In this document: positions 25,670 through 33,657 of the stretch, piece after piece | How the letters are laid out: every line of letters starts with the position of its first letter | Position numbering within the stretch: position 1 is the stretch's first letter | NCBI RefSeq assembly: GCF_044454545.1 | Contig: NZ_JBITDV010000001.1 | Span: forward strand, 868,001-932,000 | Reading direction: 5' to 3' | Length of the DNA: 64,000 nt | Origin: Cryptosporangium sp044454545 | GTDB lineage: Bacteria > Actinomycetota > Actinomycetes > Mycobacteriales > Cryptosporangiaceae | The notes under the pieces: model-generated | What the model saw: only the letters and a program-made list of their open reading frames with translations | Told to the model about the DNA's origin: nothing | Databases searched by the model: none | Translations under genes and position numbers: made by a program

Positions 25670-27136
25670 ATGGACGACTCTGCACTGGTCGACGGCGTCC
25701 GGGTCGATCTCCGCCACTGGATCGACGGCCGGCGCGTCGCGTCCGCCGGACGCTTTTCGGACGTGTCACCGATCGACGAACAGGAGATCGCGCGGGTCGC
25801 CGCGGGCGGCGCGGCCGAGGTCGACGCCGCGGTCGCGGCGGCCCGGGCCGCGTTCCCGGCCTGGAAGGCAGCGAGCCCGGCCGAACGCGGCTCGATCCTG
25901 CGCCGGGCCGCCGATCGCCTCGACGCCCGGGTCGAGGACCTGGCCGCACTCGAGACGCGTGACAACGGATCGCTGCTCCGCAGCCACCGCCGCGGGGTGA
26001 TGCCCCGGGTCGCGCTGAACTTCCGGGCCTTCGCCGACTACGCCGAGAAGCGGCTCGGCCACCCCGGCCTCTCGGTGCGGGGCCACCGCGAGCGCATCAC
26101 CTACGACCCGGCGGGTGTCGTCGCGGTCATCACACCGTGGAACGCGCCGCTGATGCTCGCCACCTGGCGGATCGGCCCGGCGCTGGCGGCCGGCGACACC
26201 GTCGTGCTCAAGCCGCCGGAGTGGGCGCCGCTGACCGCGAGCCTGCTCGCCGACATCCTGCACGAGGCCGGCGTCCCGGCCGGAGTGTTCAACGTCGTCC
26301 AGGGCACCGGCGCGGACGCGGGGGCACCGCTGTCGGCGCATCCGGGCATCAACCGGCTCGCGTTCACCGGCTCGGTGCCGACCGCCGGGGCCATCGCCCG
26401 CGCCGCCGCCCCGAACATCGTGCCGCTCTCGTTCGAGCTCGGCGGCAAATCCCCGCTGCTGGTGTTCGCGGACGCCGACCTCGGCCTCGCCGTCGACCTG
26501 GCCGTCGATCAGTTCGACAACGCCGGCCAGGTCTGCCTGAAGGCGGCCCGGATGCTGGTCCACGAATCGATCGCCGGAGAGTTCACGGACCGGCTGGTCG
26601 AGCGCACCAGGGCCCTGTGTCAGGGCGACCCCCGCGACGAGCGCACCGACGTCTCCGCGCTCATCACCCGCGCGCATTTCGAGCGGATCGACGGCTTCGT
26701 CCGGCGCGCACTCGCCGACGGCGCCCGGGCGCTGACCGGAGGTGGTCCGAACACCGAGAAAGGCGGCCTCTACTACCGGCCGACGATCCTCACCGACACG
26801 AAGCCCGGCGACGAGATCCTCACCGAAGAGGTCTTCGGGCCGGTCGTCACGATCGAGACGTTCGACGACGAGGACGACGCCGTCGCCCGCGCCAACGACA
26901 CCCCGTTCGGGCTCGCGGCCACGCTCGTCACCGGTGACCGGGCCCGCGCCGAACGCATCTCGCACGCGCTGGACGCCGGCACGGTCTGGGTCAACTGCTT
27001 CTTCGTCCGCGACCTCGAAGCCCCGTTCGGCGGCAACGGCCGATCCGGCATCGGACGCGAAGGCGGCCCCTGGTCGTTCGACTTCTACTGCGACGTCAAG
27101 AACAGCGTCTTCAGCCCCACCGGCTGGGAGGGGTGA
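25670..27136 (+). CDS. Aldehyde dehydrogenase, likely semialdehyde dehydrogenase (HpaE-like)
   Basis: A 488-residue ALDH of the hydroxymuconic/5-carboxymethyl-2-hydroxymuconic semialdehyde branch. VITPWNAPLMLATWRIGPAL and KPPEWAPLTASLLADILHEA bind NAD, FTGSVPTAGAIAR is the turn, FELGGKSPLLVF carries the base Glu, and FDNAGQVCLKAARMLV the catalytic Cys. Since the next gene is a class III extradiol dioxygenase, 3 bp downstream, it probably oxidises the ring-cleavage semialdehyde. First gene of a four-gene operon behind operator copy C. Confidence 0.88.
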   Translation: MDDSALVDGVRVDLRHWIDGRRVASAGRFSDVSPIDEQEIARVAAGGAAEVDAAVAAARAAFPAWKAASPAERGSILRRAADRLDARVEDLAALETRDNGSLLRSHRRGVMPRVALNFRAFADYAEKRLGHPGLSVRGHRERITYDPAGVVAVITPWNAPLMLATWRIGPALAAGDTVVLKPPEWAPLTASLLADILHEAGVPAGVFNVVQGTGADAGAPLSAHPGINRLAFTGSVPTAGAIARAAAPNIVPLSFELGGKSPLLVFADADLGLAVDLAVDQFDNAGQVCLKAARMLVHESIAGEFTDRLVERTRALCQGDPRDERTDVSALITRAHFERIDGFVRRALADGARALTGGGPNTEKGGLYYRPTILTDTKPGDEILTEEVFGPVVTIETFDDEDDAVARANDTPFGLAATLVTGDRARAERISHALDAGTVWVNCFFVRDLEAPFGGNGRSGIGREGGPWSFDFYCDVKNSVFSPTGWEG

Positions 27137-27139
27137 GGC

Positions 27140-28093
27140 ATGGGTGAGGTCATCGGCGCCGGCCTGCTGGCGCACGTCCCCACGATCGTCCTGCCGGAGG
27201 AGACGCGACGCGAGCTGAACCACGGCCAGGACTCCACGCTCGTCTCCGGCCTGCACCAGCTGCGGCGGGAGGTGTTCGAGACCCTCGACTACGACACGGT
27301 CGTCGTGCTGGACTCCCACTGGGCCACGACGGTGGAGTTCGTCGTCACCGCGCAGGACCGGCGCAGCGGCCTGTTCACCTCGGAGGAACTTCCCCGCGGT
27401 ATGCAACGCCGCCCGTACGACTTCCCCGGCGACCCGGAACTGGCGAGAGCCGTCGCCGGAAAAGGACAACGGCACTCCACCTGGATCACCGCGATCGACG
27501 ACCACGCGCTGCCGATCTTCTACGCCACGACGAACCTGTGGGAGTTCCTCGGCCGGGGTCTGCCGGAGAAACGCTGGATCTCGATCGGCGTCTGCCAGAC
27601 CGCCGACGGCGAGGACGCCTACCGGCTCGGCCGGGCGCTCGGCGACGCGATCGCCGAGTCCGATCGCACGGTCGTGCTGCTCGCGTCGGGTGCGATGTCG
27701 CACACGTTCTGGCCGCTGCGCCAGCTGCGCGACCACGAGGCCGCCGGGCGCGAGCACATCCACTCGCCCGAGGCGCTCGCCGCCGACCTGGAACGCATCG
27801 AATGGCTCGTCGCCGGCGACCACGCGAAGGTCCTCGCCACGATGCCCGACTACCTCCGCTACCGTCCGGAGGCGAGGTTCATGCACTACCAGATGATGCT
27901 CGGGGCGCTCGGCGAGGAGCGCTGCACGGCGCCGGGCCGCCAGTTCGGCGAGTACGAGAACTCGGTCGGCACCGGCCAGGTGCACCTCTGGTTCGATCGC
28001 CCGGCCGCCGGTTTCCCGGCCGCGAAAACGACGCCGGCCGACCCCGACTTCGTCCGCCAGAACGGCGGCCCCGACCTGCCCGCCGCCGGCTGA
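27140..28093 (+). CDS. Class III extradiol dioxygenase, homoprotocatechuate 2,3-dioxygenase-like
   Basis: A 317-residue LigB/HpaD-type dioxygenase that opens a catechol ring next to the diol with Fe(II). Iron-ligand histidines are expected at His12 (LLAHVPTIV) and His60 (VVLDSHWATT); GLFTSEELPRGM, YDFPGDPELAR and ASGAMSHTFW match the 3,4-dihydroxyphenylacetate 2,3-dioxygenase branch, as does the C-terminal SVGTGQVHLWF. It follows the ALDH by 3 bp and precedes an FAH-type decarboxylase by 10 bp, the order expected of a meta-cleavage pathway. The exact catechol is unproven. Confidence 0.87.
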   Translation: MGEVIGAGLLAHVPTIVLPEETRRELNHGQDSTLVSGLHQLRREVFETLDYDTVVVLDSHWATTVEFVVTAQDRRSGLFTSEELPRGMQRRPYDFPGDPELARAVAGKGQRHSTWITAIDDHALPIFYATTNLWEFLGRGLPEKRWISIGVCQTADGEDAYRLGRALGDAIAESDRTVVLLASGAMSHTFWPLRQLRDHEAAGREHIHSPEALAADLERIEWLVAGDHAKVLATMPDYLRYRPEARFMHYQMMLGALGEERCTAPGRQFGEYENSVGTGQVHLWFDRPAAGFPAAKTTPADPDFVRQNGGPDLPAAG

Positions 28094-28103
28094 GGAGCTC
28101 TCC

Positions 28104-28955
28104 GTGACTCGTGAAACCCGCCGCATCCTGCTGGACGGCAACGCCGTCGACGTCGTTCGCGACGGTGGCACGCTGGTGGCCGGCGACGGGCGGGAAGTGC
28201 CGGTCGCCGACGCCCGCCACCTGCCGCCGGTCCTCCCGTCGAAGATCATCTGCGTCCACCTCAACTACCTCAGCCGGGTACGCGAGCTGCAGGCGACGCT
28301 GCCGCCCGCACCGACGTACTTCCAGAAACCGACCTCGGCGCTGAACGCGCACGACGCGGCCGTGGTGCGGCCGGAGGGCTGCAAGTGGCTCAACTACGAG
28401 GGCGAGATCGCGATCGTCATCGGCCGGACCTGCCGCAACGTCGCGCCGGCCGAGGCCGGGGACTACATCCGCGGCTACACGGTCGCCAACGACTACGGGC
28501 TGCACGACTTCCGGGACACCGATGCCGGCTCGATGCTGCGCGTGAAGGGGTCGGACACGCTGTGCCCGATCGGTCCCGGTCTGGTGGAGGGCTGGGACTT
28601 CCGCGGGAAACGGATCCGCACGCTGGTCAACGGCGAGGTCAAGCAGGACGGCACGACCGACGAGATGAACTGGGACATGCACTACCTGGTCGCCGACATC
28701 GCGCGCACGATCACCCTGCACCCGGGTGACCTGCTGCTGTCCGGCACACCGGCCCTCTCCCGCACGGTCCGTCCGGGCGACGTCGTCGAGGTCGACGTCG
28801 AGGGACTGGGGACGCTGCGCAACCACGTCGTCGGCGGCCCCACCCCGATCCGGTCCGACGTCGGGGCGCAGCCCAGCGAGTCCGAGGAGGTGCTGTCGAC
28901 GGCGCAGGGCGGCGAGTGGGAGTTCCGCGGACAGCGCAAGCCGATCACGTCGTGA
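28104..28955 (+). CDS. FAH-family isomerase/decarboxylase, HpaG-like
   Basis: A 283-residue fumarylacetoacetate-hydrolase-fold protein. The metal-site and family blocks are KIICVHLNYLSRV, YFQKPTSALNAHDAAVV, NYEGEIAIVIGRTCRNV, and HPGDLLLSGTP. In homoprotocatechuate degradation HpaG decarboxylates the tricarboxylate product and isomerises it. GTG 28104 follows GAGGAG; its stop overlaps the next start (GTGA). An elongated C-terminal tail of about 30 residues (VGAQPSESEEVLSTAQGGEW and onward) is longer than in typical single-domain FAH proteins. Confidence 0.87.
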   Translation: MTRETRRILLDGNAVDVVRDGGTLVAGDGREVPVADARHLPPVLPSKIICVHLNYLSRVRELQATLPPAPTYFQKPTSALNAHDAAVVRPEGCKWLNYEGEIAIVIGRTCRNVAPAEAGDYIRGYTVANDYGLHDFRDTDAGSMLRVKGSDTLCPIGPGLVEGWDFRGKRIRTLVNGEVKQDGTTDEMNWDMHYLVADIARTITLHPGDLLLSGTPALSRTVRPGDVVEVDVEGLGTLRNHVVGGPTPIRSDVGAQPSESEEVLSTAQGGEWEFRGQRKPITS

Positions 28956-29653
28956 CGAGGCCGCTGATCGCGATACCGGCGCGCTTCTCCGCCACGACCT
29001 CGGCGCTGCGGTACGAGGCCGAGGTGACCGCGAGGGCGCTGGCCGAGTCGGTCTTCGAGGCCGGGGGCGAGCCGCTGTCGATGCACCCCTCGGCCGCGGG
29101 CGGGGCGGCCGGGCGGCTGGGGTTCTGTCAGGGCGTGTTATTACCGGGAGGCGGGGACCTGGCTTCCCCGGATCCGGACCCGCATCCGTCGCTCTACGAC
29201 GTCGATCCCGCGCAGGACGCGTTCGACCTGGCGGTGGCCCGGCACTGCCTGGCGACCGGCGTGCCGCTACTGGCGATCTGCCGGGGGTTGCAGGTGGTGA
29301 ACGTGGCGCGGGGCGGGCGCCTGCTCCCGGACATGCTCGCCCACCACCGGCACGTCCGGCACACGGTCACGATCGAGCCCGGGTCGGCGTTGTCCGGCCT
29401 GCTCGGCGCGAAAGTCGAGGCGTCGTGCTTCCACCACCAGTGCCTCTCGTCCCTGGGCCGGCGGATGCGGGCAGTGGCACACGCCGAGGACGGCACGATC
29501 GAGGGCGTCGAGATCGACGGGCTCCCGGGCTGGTTCCTCGGCGTGCAGTGGCATCCGGAAGACACCTGGCAGGCCGATCTCGCGATCTTCCGGGCACTGG
29601 TGGCTCAGAGCCGGGCGAGCGTCGACCCGCCGTTCCACTCGACGCCGACCTGA
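28952..29653 (+). CDS. Class I glutamine amidotransferase-like gamma-glutamyl hydrolase (PuuD-like)
   Basis: A 233-residue class I amidotransferase of the gamma-glutamyl-GABA hydrolase (peptidase C26) type. The nucleophile is in LLAICRGLQVVNVARGG, the catalytic His-x-Glu in LGVQWHPEDTW. GTG 28952 overlaps the FAH gene stop by 4 bp. In the Puu pathway and in aniline degradation such enzymes release glutamate from a gamma-glutamylated amine; the island also encodes a glutamine-synthetase-like ligase at 30512, the natural partner for making that bond. The 3' end overlaps the convergent ADC-like gene by 49 bp. Confidence 0.87.
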   Translation: MTRPLIAIPARFSATTSALRYEAEVTARALAESVFEAGGEPLSMHPSAAGGAAGRLGFCQGVLLPGGGDLASPDPDPHPSLYDVDPAQDAFDLAVARHCLATGVPLLAICRGLQVVNVARGGRLLPDMLAHHRHVRHTVTIEPGSALSGLLGAKVEASCFHHQCLSSLGRRMRAVAHAEDGTIEGVEIDGLPGWFLGVQWHPEDTWQADLAIFRALVAQSRASVDPPFHSTPT

Positions 29654-30396
29654 CGGAAGTACCCGCCGATGATCTCCCCGACCTCCAGCCGGGCCAGTTC
29701 CTCGGTCGGGGCCTCGAACAGCCGCAGTTCGGCGTCGCCCTTCCAGGCCTGCCCACCCTGGAACGCGCTGGCGCCGGACGAGATCAGTTCGGCGTAGGCG
29801 TCCCCGTCCCCGGCGATGTCCGGGTACACCCGGTGATGTGCCATCGGGTGCGCGTTGACGAACCCGTTGGTATCCGATTCCTCCCGTAGCGTCACGACCG
29901 CTTCGGCCAGCCGCCGGTCGTAGGACGCGAGCGTCGCCCCGAACCTGCCCCCCGCACCGATCCGGGGCGCGGCCTGGGCGAACGGGTGCGGACGGGTCTG
30001 CCACACCGAGCCGAGCTTCTTCGGGTACCCCTGGTGCAGGCCGCGGGCGATCGCGAAGTCCTTGTCGACCCAGATGAAGACGCAGCGCGAGTAGGTGACG
30101 CCCGCGTACGAGCACCGGACGACGACGAACGCCTCTTTGTACTGTGCGCGCGCCGGGTCGAGCAGTTCGTCCCGGCCGGCCGAGCACGACTGCCAGTCGG
30201 CCCAGATGAACGCGACCGCGCCGGGGTCGTCGGGAGCGAGGCCCAGCGGTTCGGGGAGGAGCGCGGCGACGCTGGCCGGATCCGTGCGGTACTCCACCGT
30301 GAGCAGATCTCCGGAGTAGTACCAGGGCGGGGCCGGAATCAGCGACGCGTCCCCGGACGCCGTCCGGGGATACAGGAAGCCGTTCATCGCCGTCAC
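29605..30396 (-). CDS. Acetoacetate decarboxylase-like protein
   Basis: A 263-residue protein of the acetoacetate decarboxylase superfamily. The Schiff-base region is HQGYPKKLGSVWQTRPHP, with the Lys-Lys pair of true ADC; the N-terminal block ALLPEPLGLAPDDPGAVAFI is typical. GTG 30396 has AGAGGAGG at good spacing, better than the in-frame ATG at 30387. Divergent from the glutamine-synthetase-like gene, with operator D (30414-30427) immediately upstream. In a meta-cleavage island it could decarboxylate or tautomerise a keto acid intermediate; this role is inferred. Confidence 0.82.
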   Translation of the reverse strand: MTAMNGFLYPRTASGDASLIPAPPWYYSGDLLTVEYRTDPASVAALLPEPLGLAPDDPGAVAFIWADWQSCSAGRDELLDPARAQYKEAFVVVRCSYAGVTYSRCVFIWVDKDFAIARGLHQGYPKKLGSVWQTRPHPFAQAAPRIGAGGRFGATLASYDRRLAEAVVTLREESDTNGFVNAHPMAHHRVYPDIAGDGDAYAELISSGASAFQGGQAWKGDAELRLFEAPTEELARLEVGEIIGGYFRQVGVEWNGGSTLARL

Positions 30397-30413
30397 GCGG
30401 CCCTCCTCTGGTC

Positions 30414-30427
30414 GTTTGGATCCGTAC
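30414..30427. promoter_or_regulatory. MarR-type operator, copy D (ADC side)
   Basis: GTTTGGATCCGTAC (flanked by C and G) has a perfect GGATCC core and degenerate outer arms. It lies 17 bp upstream of the ADC-like start. Confidence 0.45.
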
Positions 30428-30456
30428 GTTATGCCGGACGGGCCAGAAGCGGAAGT

Positions 30457-30484
30457 CTTGCCCGGCCCGGTACCGCGCTATATT
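30457..30484 (+). promoter_or_regulatory. Predicted promoter of the glutamine-synthetase-like gene
   Basis: CTTGCC (30457-30462), 16 bp, then TATATT (30479-30484), a very strong -10 for this GC-rich sequence. Operator copy E begins at the next base (30485) and would cover the transcription start. Confidence 0.55.
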
Positions 30485-30498
30485 GTTCGGGCCCAAAC
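30485..30498. promoter_or_regulatory. MarR-type operator, copy E
   Basis: GTTCGGGCCCAAAC: a 14-bp near-palindrome (6 of 7 pairs) immediately after the -10 box TATATT and before the AAGGGAAG ribosome site (30499-30506). Confidence 0.65.
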
Positions 30499-30511
30499 GA
30501 AGGGAAGCGGC

Positions 30512-31855
30512 GTGGCTCACTTCGACACCTCGGGACTCCGGCCGGCGCAGGAACGGCTGACCGCCGACGGCATCGACGTCGTCCGGCTCGGGTACGCCGA
30601 CCTGATCGGCGTCGACCGGGGCCGGGACGTCCTGGTCAACCACCTCCCCCGCACCGTGGGCGGCGGCGTGGCGTTCTGCCGCTCGGTCTTCGGCACCACG
30701 CCACGCGGTGGCGTCGTCGACATCGACCGGGGCCTGTCCGACGGGCTGCCCGACGTGCTCGCGTTCCCCGACCTCGCCACGCTGCGCCCGTTGCCCTGGG
30801 AGCCCGGGGTCGCGCACTGCATCGCCGACGTCTTCAACCCCGACGGCAGCCCGGCGAGGGAGAGCCCGCGACAGGTCTTACGTCAGCTCTGCGCGCGGTT
30901 CGAGGCCGAGGCGGCCACCCCGATCGTCGGCCCCGAGCTCGAGTTCTACCTGCTGGAGGACAGCCCTTCGGGCTGGAAACGGTACGGCGAGGGCACCGGC
31001 AACATCTACACGTCGGGACGCAAGGGCGACCCGGAGAACGTCCTGCTGGAGTCGCTCCGCCGGCTCGGCGAGTACGGCATCGACGTGGTCGCGGCCAACC
31101 ACGAGTTCTCCTCCGGCCAGTTCGAGATCAACCTCTGGCACGGCCACGCCCTCGACGCCGCCGACCGCGCCCACCGGTTCAAGGACGCGGTCAAGGAGCT
31201 GGCCCGCCGCCGCGGCCACCTGGCCACGTTCATGCCCAAGCCGTTCAACGACGAGGGCGGATCGGGCTACCACCTGCACTTTTCCCTGGTCGATGCCGGC
31301 GGGGCGTCCCTCTTCGACGACCCGTCGACGGCCGACGGGCTGTCGCTGACCGCCCACCACGCGATCGGCGGCATCCTCGCGCACGCACCCGCGATCGCGG
31401 CGGTCTGCAACCCGACGATCAACTCGTACAAGCGCTTCGGCCCCGACACGCTCGCGCCCTGGCTGATCGACTGGGGCCTCGACAACCGCAGCGCGATGGT
31501 CCGGATCCCGCCCGAGCGCGGTACGGCCACCCGGCTGGAGCTGCGGCTGGGCGACGCGAGCGCGAACTCCTACCTGGCGATCGCCGGCCTGCTCGCCGGG
31601 GCGCTGCTGGGGATCCGCGACCGGATCGAGCCGCCGGAGGCCCTGGTCGGCTACGGCTACGACACCACCCGATCGGCGAAGCTGCCGCAGAGCCTGGCCG
31701 AGTCGCTGGACGCCCTCGAGGCCGACGCCGACGTCGCCGACCTGCTCGGACAGCCGTTCGTCGCCGCGTTCCTCGCCTACAAGCGCGACGAGATCGAGCG
31801 CTTCCGGACCTGGATCACCGACTGGGAGTTCCAGGAGTACACGTACCACATCTGA
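30512..31855 (+). CDS. Glutamine-synthetase-like gamma-glutamyl ligase
   Basis: A 447-residue member of the glutamine synthetase fold (type III / gamma-glutamylamide ligase branch). Metal-site Glu segments GPELEFYLLED and HEFSSGQFEINL, the ATP-site HLHFSLVD, and NSYKRFGPDTLAPW are present. GTG 30512 follows AAGGGAAG; a longer frame would start inside the promoter and operator E. Relatives ligate glutamate to amines such as putrescine, aniline or isopropylamine, and a GS-like gene sits beside the P450 of mycobacterial cyclic-amine degradation. Next to a P450 gene (11-bp gap) and a gamma-glutamyl hydrolase gene, it probably tags an amine rather than assimilating ammonia. Confidence 0.87.
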   Translation: MAHFDTSGLRPAQERLTADGIDVVRLGYADLIGVDRGRDVLVNHLPRTVGGGVAFCRSVFGTTPRGGVVDIDRGLSDGLPDVLAFPDLATLRPLPWEPGVAHCIADVFNPDGSPARESPRQVLRQLCARFEAEAATPIVGPELEFYLLEDSPSGWKRYGEGTGNIYTSGRKGDPENVLLESLRRLGEYGIDVVAANHEFSSGQFEINLWHGHALDAADRAHRFKDAVKELARRRGHLATFMPKPFNDEGGSGYHLHFSLVDAGGASLFDDPSTADGLSLTAHHAIGGILAHAPAIAAVCNPTINSYKRFGPDTLAPWLIDWGLDNRSAMVRIPPERGTATRLELRLGDASANSYLAIAGLLAGALLGIRDRIEPPEALVGYGYDTTRSAKLPQSLAESLDALEADADVADLLGQPFVAAFLAYKRDEIERFRTWITDWEFQEYTYHI

Positions 31856-31866
31856 GGAGTGCCCCC

Positions 31867-33150
31867 ATGCCTCGTCACGCACCCGTACCCCTCGCCGACG
31901 TGGACCTCTCCGACATCGACGGGTTCGCCGGCCTCCGCGGTTTCGCGCAGTTCGACACGCTGCGGGCCGAGGACCCGGTGCACTGGAACGACGAGAAGGA
32001 CGGCACCGGATTCTGGGCGGTCACCCGGCACGCGGACATCTGGGCCGTCGACCGGGACGTCGAGACGTACACCTCGGAGAAGTTCGTCGGCCTCGAGGAC
32101 GTCGACGACGACCTGCGAGACTTCCGCCGGTCGATGCTGGAGACCGACGGTGCCCGGCACCGGGTGCTGCGCCGGCTGATCCAGCGCGAGTTCACCCCGC
32201 GGACGCTGATGACGCACTACGAGGGCTTCCTCCGGGTGCTCACGAAGCAGACCGTCGACCGGGCTTTCGCGTCGGCGGCCGCCCACGACGGCCGGATCGA
32301 CTTCGTGGAAGAGATCAGCGCGGACTTCCCGATCCAGGTGCTGGCCCGGCTGCTCGACGTCCCGCCGGAGGACACGCCGCAGCTGATCGCGTGGGGCAAC
32401 GAGATGGTGGCCAACACCGACCCCGACTACGCGTCGGTCCGGGCCGACACCGCCGAGTCGGAGCGGTACCGGCACCTGCCGTTCCGCTCCCCGACCGTCC
32501 AGGACGTCTGGGACTACGGCAACCGGCTGCGCGGCGAGCGGGCCGGCGGCGACGGCGGCGACCTGATCTCGGTGCTGGCCAACAAGATGCCCGGCGACGG
32601 GGTGCCGCTGAGCCCGCAGGACTTCAACAACTACTTCTCGCTGCTGGTCATCGCCGGCAACGAGACCACCCGGCACGCGATCAGCAACTCGATGCTGGGC
32701 CTGATGGAGCAGCCCGGGCAGCTGGCGCTCCTGCGGCAGCGACCCGAACTGCTGAACACCGCGGTCGAGGAGCTGCTGCGCTGGTCGTCGCCGGTGTACC
32801 ACTTCCGCCGCACCGCGACCCGCGACGTCGAACTCGGCGGCAGGACGATCCGCGAGGACGACAAGGTCGTGATGTGGTTCGCGTCCGGCAACTTCGACCC
32901 CGAGGTCTTCGACGATCCCTACACGCTGGACGTGACCCGCACGAACGTCGACCACCTGACGTTCGGCAAGGGCAGCCCGCACCTGTGCATGGGCGCGAAC
33001 CTGGCCCGGATGGAGATCCGGCTGATGTTCGAGGAGCTGCTCCCCCGGCTGGAGTCGATCGAGCTCGCCGGTGCGGTGCGGCGGATCCGCAGCAACTTCG
33101 TCAACGGGATCAAGGCTTTCCCGGTCCGGGTCGCTCCAGCCCCTCGATGA
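31867..33150 (+). CDS. Cytochrome P450
   Basis: A 427-residue bacterial P450. The I-helix oxygen-activation motif is AGNETTR (263-269), the K-helix ExxR is Glu302-Arg305 (EELLRW), and the haem loop is FGKGSPHLCMG with Cys374 as the thiolate ligand. The AGNETTR form is shared with actinobacterial CYP123/124/125-type enzymes. It needs a ferredoxin and reductase, neither encoded nearby. Cotranscribed with the glutamine-synthetase-like gene, 11 bp upstream. It could hydroxylate or dealkylate the gamma-glutamylated amine or make the catechol for the dioxygenase. The 3' end overlaps the convergent marR gene by 41 bp. Confidence 0.93.
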   Translation: MPRHAPVPLADVDLSDIDGFAGLRGFAQFDTLRAEDPVHWNDEKDGTGFWAVTRHADIWAVDRDVETYTSEKFVGLEDVDDDLRDFRRSMLETDGARHRVLRRLIQREFTPRTLMTHYEGFLRVLTKQTVDRAFASAAAHDGRIDFVEEISADFPIQVLARLLDVPPEDTPQLIAWGNEMVANTDPDYASVRADTAESERYRHLPFRSPTVQDVWDYGNRLRGERAGGDGGDLISVLANKMPGDGVPLSPQDFNNYFSLLVIAGNETTRHAISNSMLGLMEQPGQLALLRQRPELLNTAVEELLRWSSPVYHFRRTATRDVELGGRTIREDDKVVMWFASGNFDPEVFDDPYTLDVTRTNVDHLTFGKGSPHLCMGANLARMEIRLMFEELLPRLESIELAGAVRRIRSNFVNGIKAFPVRVAPAPR

Positions 33151-33622
33151 CCGTCCGCAGCGAGTTCGCCAGCTCCGTGCGCTGCGCGTCGGAGAGCGCG
33201 CGCACCACGAACGCCTCCTCCCGGTTGAATGCCGGGAACAGGCCTTCCATCAGCTTGCGGCCGGACGGGCTCATCGACAGCACGACCCGGCGCTTGTCGG
33301 TCTCGTGCCGCTCGCGCTTGAGGTGCCGGTAGGACTCCAGCGTCTTCACGACGCCGGTGAGCGTCCCTTTGGAGATGCCGGCCTCGGCCGCGGCCTGCGC
33401 GGTCTCGATCTCACCCCAGATCCAGACGACCCACAGGACGACGAACCCGGTCCAGGTCAGCCCGGTATCGCGCAGCACGGTCTGCTCGAGGTGGTTCCGG
33501 ATCGACGTGGTGGCCCGGTAGATGTTCGACACCGCCCACATCGCGCTGGTGTCGAGCGACATCCCGGCCACCCGCTCTTCCACGGCCTGCTCGGTCGCCC
33601 GGAGCGTGTGCGATCCCGTCAT
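33110..33622 (-). CDS. MarR family regulator of the amine/aromatic island
   Basis: A 170-residue MarR repressor. The winged helix runs through about residues 70-115 (ETAQAAAEAGISKGTLTGVV, then KTLESYRHLKRERHETDKRR). ATG 33622 is preceded by a palindrome, GTTCGGGTACGAAC, 15 bp upstream. The same motif occurs upstream of every other transcription unit in 24-31.9 kb, so this protein is the probable repressor of the whole island and of itself. Its 3' end overlaps the P450 gene by 41 bp in convergent orientation. Confidence 0.88.
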   Translation of the reverse strand: MTGSHTLRATEQAVEERVAGMSLDTSAMWAVSNIYRATTSIRNHLEQTVLRDTGLTWTGFVVLWVVWIWGEIETAQAAAEAGISKGTLTGVVKTLESYRHLKRERHETDKRRVVLSMSPSGRKLMEGLFPAFNREEAFVVRALSDAQRTELANSLRTVIEGLERPGPGKP

Positions 33623-33636
33623 GCCGCCAGTCTATC

Positions 33637-33650
33637 GTTCGGGTACGAAC
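33637..33650. promoter_or_regulatory. MarR-type operator, copy F (autoregulatory)
   Basis: GTTCGGGTACGAAC, flanked by C and G, gives 6-bp perfect arms (CGTTCG/CGAACG) around GGTA. It lies 15 bp upstream of the marR start, over its expected promoter. Confidence 0.65.
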
Positions 33651-33657
33651 GGTCTGC

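Noticed and set aside
30416..30511. Upstream start for the glutamine-synthetase-like gene
   Set aside because: The extension covers the predicted promoter (30457-30484) and operator E; GTG 30512 has its own ribosome site and family sequence follows.
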